Shown here: piece by piece, positions 57,693 through 64,000 of the stretch | Numbering within the stretch: the first letter of the stretch is position 1 | Layout: each line of letters begins with the position of its first letter | Assembly (NCBI GenBank): GCA_963995525.1 | Contig: OZ023205.1 | Coordinates: forward strand, 61,654,104-61,718,103 | Origin: Escarpia spicata | Taxonomy: Eukaryota > Annelida > Polychaeta > Sabellida > Siboglinidae | DNA: 64,000 nucleotides | Reading direction: 5' to 3' | Position numbers and translations under genes: made by a program | Notes under the pieces: model-generated | Databases searched by the model: none | Seen by the model: only the letters and a program-made list of their open reading frames with translations | What the model was told of the DNA's origin: nothing

Positions 57693-60010
57693 CACCCATG
57701 GAGACAGGGTGTGTTGCCAAGGGGTATTTGATGGGGTGTTATCATGGTTACCCTGTCCCATCCCTGATGCTGTTGTGGGAAACAATCTCATTCACAATGG
57801 CGAATCACAGACTTGGGGTGAAATAATTTTGTTCTAACAAATCTGTCCCTTTTAAAATTTCATATAAATATGGGCTGTTTTATAATTTCAAACAAAAGAT
57901 GAAAAACACTTGATCAGATGTAAATATGCTGCATTAGAATGTTGTATAATAGTCAAATATACTATATCATAAGGATCTGATATCGTATATTTAATAATTT
58001 CAAATACCATTGATCAATTATAAAAATTCTGTATTAAAATGTCATACATGGTCAAAATGAAATACACTATATCCGGACCGAATATACAACACGGCCTGAA
58101 AATTTTCTATTTGAAGTTTTGTGAAGTGTTATTTGTGAATAAAATAGTGATGAAATGGGGTAAGGGTGGACGTTTACCAGTGTGCTCAAGCTGATGAAAT
58201 ACACCGAATATGAACTTAAATACAGCAAATGTAATTTTCTGGAAAACCTAAAATACAACTATGTAAAATCAGCATATTATTTGAATAAAATAACAGATAC
58301 ATATTTGACCCCAATACTGGTCGATCACGTGACATTAAATTTGAAACAAAGTTGTGTGGGCTTTGTAACCAGTAACTTGATGGTGGCGATTGTTCCATTT
58401 ACCTCAACAGGGCTGTCTTTTCAAAACAACAATGACGTAAAATAACGGGATGACCACGACTGATCATGGGCCTGAAGATGTGACAAGAGGTGTCACCTGT
58501 GGTCTTTGTGATTACTCTTTTCATGTAACATTTGTCTCTTATCTGCTATCGCAGATGGTATGTTGGAAATTTTTTTAATTGTGCATCAAATTTCAGTCAG
58601 CAGCTGTCAAAACAGCTTTTGTGGCTATATCAAAGGTTGTGGGTCATGAAGTTGTATTGGGTGGGGGCTCTTGTTCTAGCTGAAACGTATTATAGATACA
58701 TTGCCACTGTTACAGACAGAACAGAGTTCCACTGTAGATGATTACCTTTATTTGTGGTAGCTCTGAAAATGTAAACAGGAAGGTGATGCGCACGCGTTCT
58801 CTTGCAGTAATGTATGTTGGCAATTGGGTTTATATATTATACATCTTATATAATTTTTGCAATGATCTATGAAAATGTACAAAAATGTAACAATATTGGC
58901 ATTTTCTTTGTTGATGTTGAATTTGGATGGTATGGATGATAAATTTGGAATTACTGTTTGACAAATTTCAGTTTATTGTTGACATTCTTCTTCAACTTCC
59001 TTATCAGGGATGCAAATGGTCAGAGCTACGACTGTACAAGTTTGTTATTTTGATGAAAACTGCATAATTTGTGAGGCAGTTTTCAATCCAGATTCGCCAC
59101 GTTCGCAACTTTCAGTAATGCCTTGTTTATGGTGGGATACTTGTTTACTAGGCTTTTTATTAGTGAACAAAATGTATATTTCAATTTGGTTCTTTCCACA
59201 GTTGACATTTTTAGGATTCCACAACCTTACCTTTAAAAATGTCAGAACATTGGGTTGATGTCAATATGTGGACATGTCATCACAGGAAATAGGATTGATT
59301 TTGTGTTTATCGCAACAGACATGTTTGGTGTTACATATACGGATGTGTTGTGGGTAATGTATTACATGTCTACCTGACAGAAAATGTCGAAACAGCAATT
59401 TAAAATGAAATAATATCTGGTCAACTGATCAAAATGTGATACATTTTTGAAAGATGTGTTATACAAACAAATAGTTTTTGTTGGAGTTAATTTGCATAAC
59501 TGTCAAAGATGACTACAATTCCTGTGGAAACATTCTACAGTCGATATATAATGGTGTATTTAACATGCGTATCCTTGCATACCTTCTATGGTTGTTAGTT
59601 GAGTCAACATTGAATTTCACAACTAATTACCGTACTGCTATTCTGCCGATGGTCAGTTAATGTGGATGTTAATAGATCAGCCATGTTGTACTCGACTGAT
59701 TTGGTTGCAAGTAATTCTGGAATTAAATGTTTACAGCAGGTTTTACTTTTATGTAACAACAAAAGAGAGGCAACTTGTTTTCTATGTGAGTGTATTTTAG
59801 ATACACTGTCGAGTTGCCGAAAATGTACAGTGTAAACCTTGGTGGGTGCCAAATCATTTGGCAGAGGTGACAGATGTACAGCATTTCAAATGATAAGTGT
59901 AGGCAGTGGGATGAAATAAAATGTACCCAGGTACTATTAAAATAATGTTGTCTTGTGTTGTTGGTATACCTAAGTTGCTAGCTAGTTAAAGAATAAAAAT
60001 AATGAAGGTA
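57693..60010 (+). other. PSME3 3' untranslated and intergenic region
   Basis: Candidate AATAAA signals occur at 58138-58143, near 58285, near 59918 and near 59992, so the 3' end was not fixed. No coding segment with splice context was found. The opposing BTB zinc-finger gene ends just beyond. Confidence 0.4.
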
Positions 60011-60344
60011 ACGAAGTTACTTACTGAGGTATATTTATTTGCGGGATTCATTGAGAATTATGTTCCCACATGCAATGAAACAATCAACATTCAAACAAAA
60101 TAACAAATCAGAAATGCCAGGGCACGTGTAGAATTTTACCCAATGGTGTTTCTTTCCATGTCTCTATAACAAATATCACAAGTCAAATAGAAAAACATGA
60201 ATGTCAAGTTGCTTAGGAACTCGCAAATTTGTTCACACAATTGTATGAAACCTGATGAACAAACAAATTAGAAGGTTGCCCCGAGACAATTAGTAAAATG
60301 GTCACGGTTCTGTTATTAAGGATGTAATGCAGAGTGATTTTACC

Positions 60345-60420
60345 AGTGTATTAGCATTGGATAACAGCCACAAGTTGCCATTGGCAATGCGAGTGGCTGT
60401 TATCCGACACTAACACTCAA
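60345..60420. repeat. Compact stem-loop in the 3' region of the zinc-finger gene
   Basis: GGATAACAGCCAC (60359-60371) and GTGGCTGTTATCC (60393-60405) form a perfect 13-bp stem around a loop that itself contains TTGCCATTGGCAA. Outer flanks AGTGT...CATT and GACACTAACACT extend the pairing imperfectly. It may be a short MITE or an RNA structure in the 3' untranslated region. Confidence 0.6.
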
Positions 60421-60904
60421 GTTACATCAAATATGTTATTAACTTCTTAATCTATATTTACACTTATCTTTGTAAACATGCATACAAAGATAACCTTATA
60501 ACTTTACTTAACTTGCAAAAATCATAATTTGACTGTTTGTATGAATGGTTATAGGTTATGTAGGGTGATCTATAACCATTCATCAACCAGCATAAACAAT
60601 GGATGAATTTCTGTCATATTATTACTACTGAGAACGGCATTATCCTCCCAAGCTAGTGAACTGCGTCTCGTTCTGATATCCCACACTGAATATGTTTTTA
60701 TGGATACCAATAGATAAAACCTATATAAATTATCAATGTCGAGCACTGGCTGCTGTGTCCAACTATCTTATTTGAGCAATAACACCTTGTGCGAAACATA
60801 CACTATCCAAACTAATTACCAATGCTATAAATGTAACAAATTAATGATTAAATATAACAATATGCATACTACCTAGCCTAATAATGTCTTTGCAATATCC
60901 AAGT

Positions 60905-63377
60905 TCAGCGCGAGCACTGAACGACATGCTTCTTCAAAGTACTTGCCCATCTGTAGCCCTTCCCACACATGTGGCATTCAAACGGCTTTGTTTCCATATG
61001 GACGCGTTCATGACTCGCCAAGTTCTTTTTCGTGGAGAAGTTGCGACCGCATGTGCAACACTGGAACGGTTTATCGCCCGTGTGCATTGCGTGATGATCA
61101 AGGAGGTTGCAGTTGCGGGTGAAAGTCTTGCCACAGATGGCACACATGTAGGGCTTTTCACCCGTGTGCAGACGAGCGTGCATGTCAAGGGACGTACGGA
61201 AGGTGAAGGCCTTGCCACACGTGGGACAAATGAACGGTTTCTCTTCTGTGTGGATGCGTTGGTGGCCAATCAGATCGGCCTTCCGAAAAAATGCCTTCCC
61301 ACAGATACTGCACTCGAATGGCTTGATGCCTGTGTGTATGCGCCGGTGCCGGGCAAGGTTCGACGAGTCTTTGAATGTCATCGTGCAGACCTTACACGCG
61401 TATGGCCGCTCTCCCGTGTGCATGCGTTCATGCGTGACAAGGTTGACTGTCTTGGCGAACGACTTATCACAGTGGGAACACTTGAACGGCTTCACGTCCA
61501 TGTGCTGATACATGTGGTTCTTCAAGTCCGACTCAACACTGAATTCTTTGAGACACAACTCGCACGCGAACGGTTTCTCCACGCAGTGCACGCGCTGCAC
61601 GTGCACGGCCATGTCAGATGCGCGTTGGAACCCTCTCCCGCACTCGGGACATGCGTGCGGGCGTATTCCTGTGTGCGTGCGTTCGTGCCGCGTCAGGTTC
61701 GAGCTGTGGTTGAATGTCTTACCGCATTGCCCGCACACATACGGGCGCACACCCGTGTGGATGTTACTGTGGAATTTGAGACGGGATAGATGATTGAACA
61801 CCTTCCCACAAACCTCGCAGGTGAATTCGCTTGTGCCTCCCTTGTATTTCCCTCTTCGTTTCCTCCTTTTCCCGGCCGCTGACTTTTTCACTTGGCGTTT
61901 GTCGTCATTGCTCCTGTTCAGTTCCCCAGCAGCTGGGGTCTGGTCAGTTTCCTGGGCTTGTCCATCAGTGTCCAGTACCTCCTTCTTCAAGAACAACATG
62001 CCCAGACTGACTTCCTCCACAATAGTATCGGGGTCCATCTCCACGGTGCCATTGTCCAGCTGAATCTCCTCGGTCAAGAGAGCCTGAATGTCCAGTGCAG
62101 CAGCACTTGACATGTCCAGTGAGTCCAGCTGTATGACCACAGACTTCGAATCACATGTCTCTGGCTGAATGTCCACTACAGCAGCCTGGACGTCTTCCTG
62201 AAGTGGCTGTGTTCCTGTGTACAATGTCGGACACTGCTGGGGAATGTCTGTGACTTCATGGACCGAGTCACTCTGTCTCATCTCACCTCCATCTGCACCT
62301 GCCAAACACACAAGAATAACAGTTCATAGATGTGCCTGATCTAGCTCCAGCTAATCACTGTGTTCACAATAAATAAACGTACATTAAAATTGCATTGGCA
62401 CTGCCGTCATTAGCACTGAGTGTGATGGTGTGAGTGCGAAACAACCCACACCCAGCATTGCATCTATGACAAAGGACAATGTTAGTGATGTCAGCGACGA
62501 GACGTAGCCATCTGCATCGGCCCCAAGAGTTAAATTTAGAACTGGTGGCTGACACTACATCCATGGCTATGTTTTGATTCCAGAGAGCTCAGACCTAGGT
62601 GATGTGGTGTGATGTGTGTTGGGAAGAGGACAAGAGCAATAACACGACAATCGACTACACCTGATGCTACACACAACAACTGTTGAAAAATATATTGGAA
62701 TAAACAATAGGTCTAGACTTTTGCATAATTATAATATTTATCTATCAAGTACAATTTCCAATAAAAAGCTCCAAGTGCTGTACAAAATCTATTTAGCCAG
62801 TACATGTAACATTTTAAATATAGCATAAAATTAATATGTGTACAATTGCAAATAGAATGAAAACTGAGTAAAATAATGATCTATCATAATTCTCATTCCT
62901 CTAACAGCAACTGCATGTTATCTTACCCGAAGAAAGACTTGTTACCAACTCTTCAGTCCTAATCGCAGTCTTGCGGGAATGTTGTTTGCTACTGGCTGAA
63001 GCTTCAGTCTTGTTGTCGCGGCAGCGTTTACTGCACAGCTTCGCCAGTTGAGCCAAACCCAGCTGATTACAAGCCTTCAGCAGGTTTGTTGTTTCTTGTG
63101 CCTCCATGACCTGGACTTCTCCTGTGTAGATAAAGTGCAGCACAGTCTCCCATGTCTGGCCAGAGATGCTAGGGATGTCTAACTGATGGCAGTCTGCAGA
63201 CAGTTGTATCTTGAGAAAGGAACTAGCTGCTGCCAGTATGCACGTGTGCGCTCGTAAGACGCGGCCATCTTCTGCAGAGATGATTACGTCAGAGAAGGCA
63301 CTGCTCTGTCGCAAACCATCCAATGCATTACAGAGAGAGACGCACCATGTCTCGTCTCTGTCAGCCAGCACCATCAT
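60905..63377 (-). CDS. BTB/POZ and C2H2 zinc-finger protein (two coding exons in window)
   Basis: The BTB exon runs from ATG 63377 to 62927, with the donor GTAAGA after phase 1. The zinc-finger exon is 62298-60905, after acceptor TTTGGCAG; phases match, giving about 614 residues. The BTB domain has SDVIISAEDGRVLRAHTCIL and FIYTGEV, for dimerisation and corepressor contact. An acidic linker and a basic KKSAAGKRRKRRGK (likely nuclear signal) follow. Then come ten canonical C2H2 fingers with TGEKP/TGERP-type linkers, from about residue 307, and an eleventh C-terminal finger ending H-x3-C. It is probably a sequence-specific transcription repressor; target and orthologue were not identified. An acceptor (TTTCATTAG) lies just upstream of the ATG, so a further 5' exon lies beyond. 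AATAAA on this strand near 60039-60034 may end the transcript. Confidence 0.9.
62299..62926 (-). other. Intron of the BTB zinc-finger gene
   Basis: A 628-bp intron between the BTB and zinc-finger exons, with good GTAAGA donor and TTTGGCAG acceptor. No feature seen within. Confidence 0.7.
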
Positions 63378-63399
63378 GAGCACGTCAGGTCGGTGCCCT

Positions 63400-64000
63400 A
63401 ATGAAAACGAGGCAAATGTTTCAGTTTCAATATTAATACAATCATAAAAATGTTACATGGCACTAGGATACTGAGCCACTATTGAAAGTCACTAAAGACT
63501 GCAGGTCGAAATCTGAATTCATCAAGGTTCATGGGGGTAAAATAAATTATAGACAATTTGTCACAAATCTTAGCTTGCGCCCCATGTAACTTATATTATA
63601 AATGGAACCATTGGAGGATATGTCTAAAACGATCTGAGCCAATCACATCAATTTACTTTTTTTGTGTTAAAGCTTGTTTATAAATTCAACTACTAGTATG
63701 TGTATATTTACAATTTACGTGTTCTAGTTAGGCATGTCGATTTGTGACAAAATTCTCTAGGACATGTATCATCATTTGTGACATAATGTTAAAGAGCTAC
63801 CAAGTCTCATGCATTTGGCATGAGACCGACACATTTAACATCCATATCATGCTCTCTCGGGGCTACCGGTAAATCTCAAGTATGTTTGCCTGTTAAAAAA
63901 ATATTAACACAAACCGGCTAATTTTCATGCACATATTGATATATTAATTTAATTCCCAAGCAAGCACGAATACTGCAGTGTTCATGGAATCTGTGCTCAA
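63400..64000. other. Upstream intron or leader of the BTB gene
   Basis: AT-rich sequence with a perfect hairpin GTCTCATGC-ATTTG-GCATGAGAC at 63804-63826. No upstream coding exon was recognised before the window edge. Confidence 0.4.

Noticed and set aside
60884..61789. 301-codon plus-strand ORF and smaller ones across 61.1-62.1 kb
   Set aside because: They are antisense shadows of the zinc-finger exon, which has eleven clear zinc-binding modules on the minus strand.

Overview
The window is animal nuclear DNA: AT-rich, with genes split by GT-AG introns, long microsatellites and many retrotransposons. The mix of LINEs (CR1-, L2- and RTE-like), a tyrosine-recombinase-type retrotransposon, a Ty3/Gypsy-like element, hAT- and mariner-type MITEs and a tRNA-derived SINE, together with a PA28-gamma-type proteasome activator gene, suggests an invertebrate, probably a marine lophotrochozoan such as a mollusc. 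That placement is inference and the species is not identifiable by eye.

Layout. (1) 1-24.3 kb is mostly intron of a minus-strand gene. A first coding exon with a signal-peptide-like N terminus lies at 24183-24258 and an acidic internal exon at 27-92, with matching phases. The intron holds a 20-bp minisatellite, a tRNA-SINE, a decayed LINE (about 9.8-13.9 kb) whose reverse-transcriptase sequence contains 20 in-register copies of a 54-bp unit, a hAT-like element, an 18-bp minisatellite, a TTAA-flanked inverted-repeat element, and two opposite-facing copies of an unnamed repeat. (2) 24.7-27.6 kb holds adjacent RTE-like and CR1-like LINE fragments. (3) 29.3-43.2 kb is a transposon nest. A Gypsy-like element with identical 159-bp LTRs and a tRNA-Leu-type primer site is split inside its reverse transcriptase by a DIRS/Ngaro-like element, which has an SGNH-hydrolase ORF, gag, and RT-RNase H but no visible recombinase. 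A 5'-truncated L2-like LINE sits just after its pol stop. (4) 44-45.7 kb has a decayed minus-strand LINE with a (GT)n tract and a large foldback element around (TA)n. (5) 46.0-57.7 kb carries a complete ten-exon PSME3 (PA28-gamma/REG-gamma) gene. (6) 60.9-63.4 kb carries a minus-strand BTB/C2H2 zinc-finger gene, convergent with PSME3.

The host genes look functional: phases match across every proposed junction and the conserved motifs are present. The most unusual observations are the in-frame 54-bp expansion inside a LINE RT, two separately duplicated 3' splice sites in PSME3 whose upstream copies would both give early stops, and the young nested retroelement with an SGNH hydrolase upstream of its gag gene. 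No computation was run. Repeat identities and alignments were read by eye.
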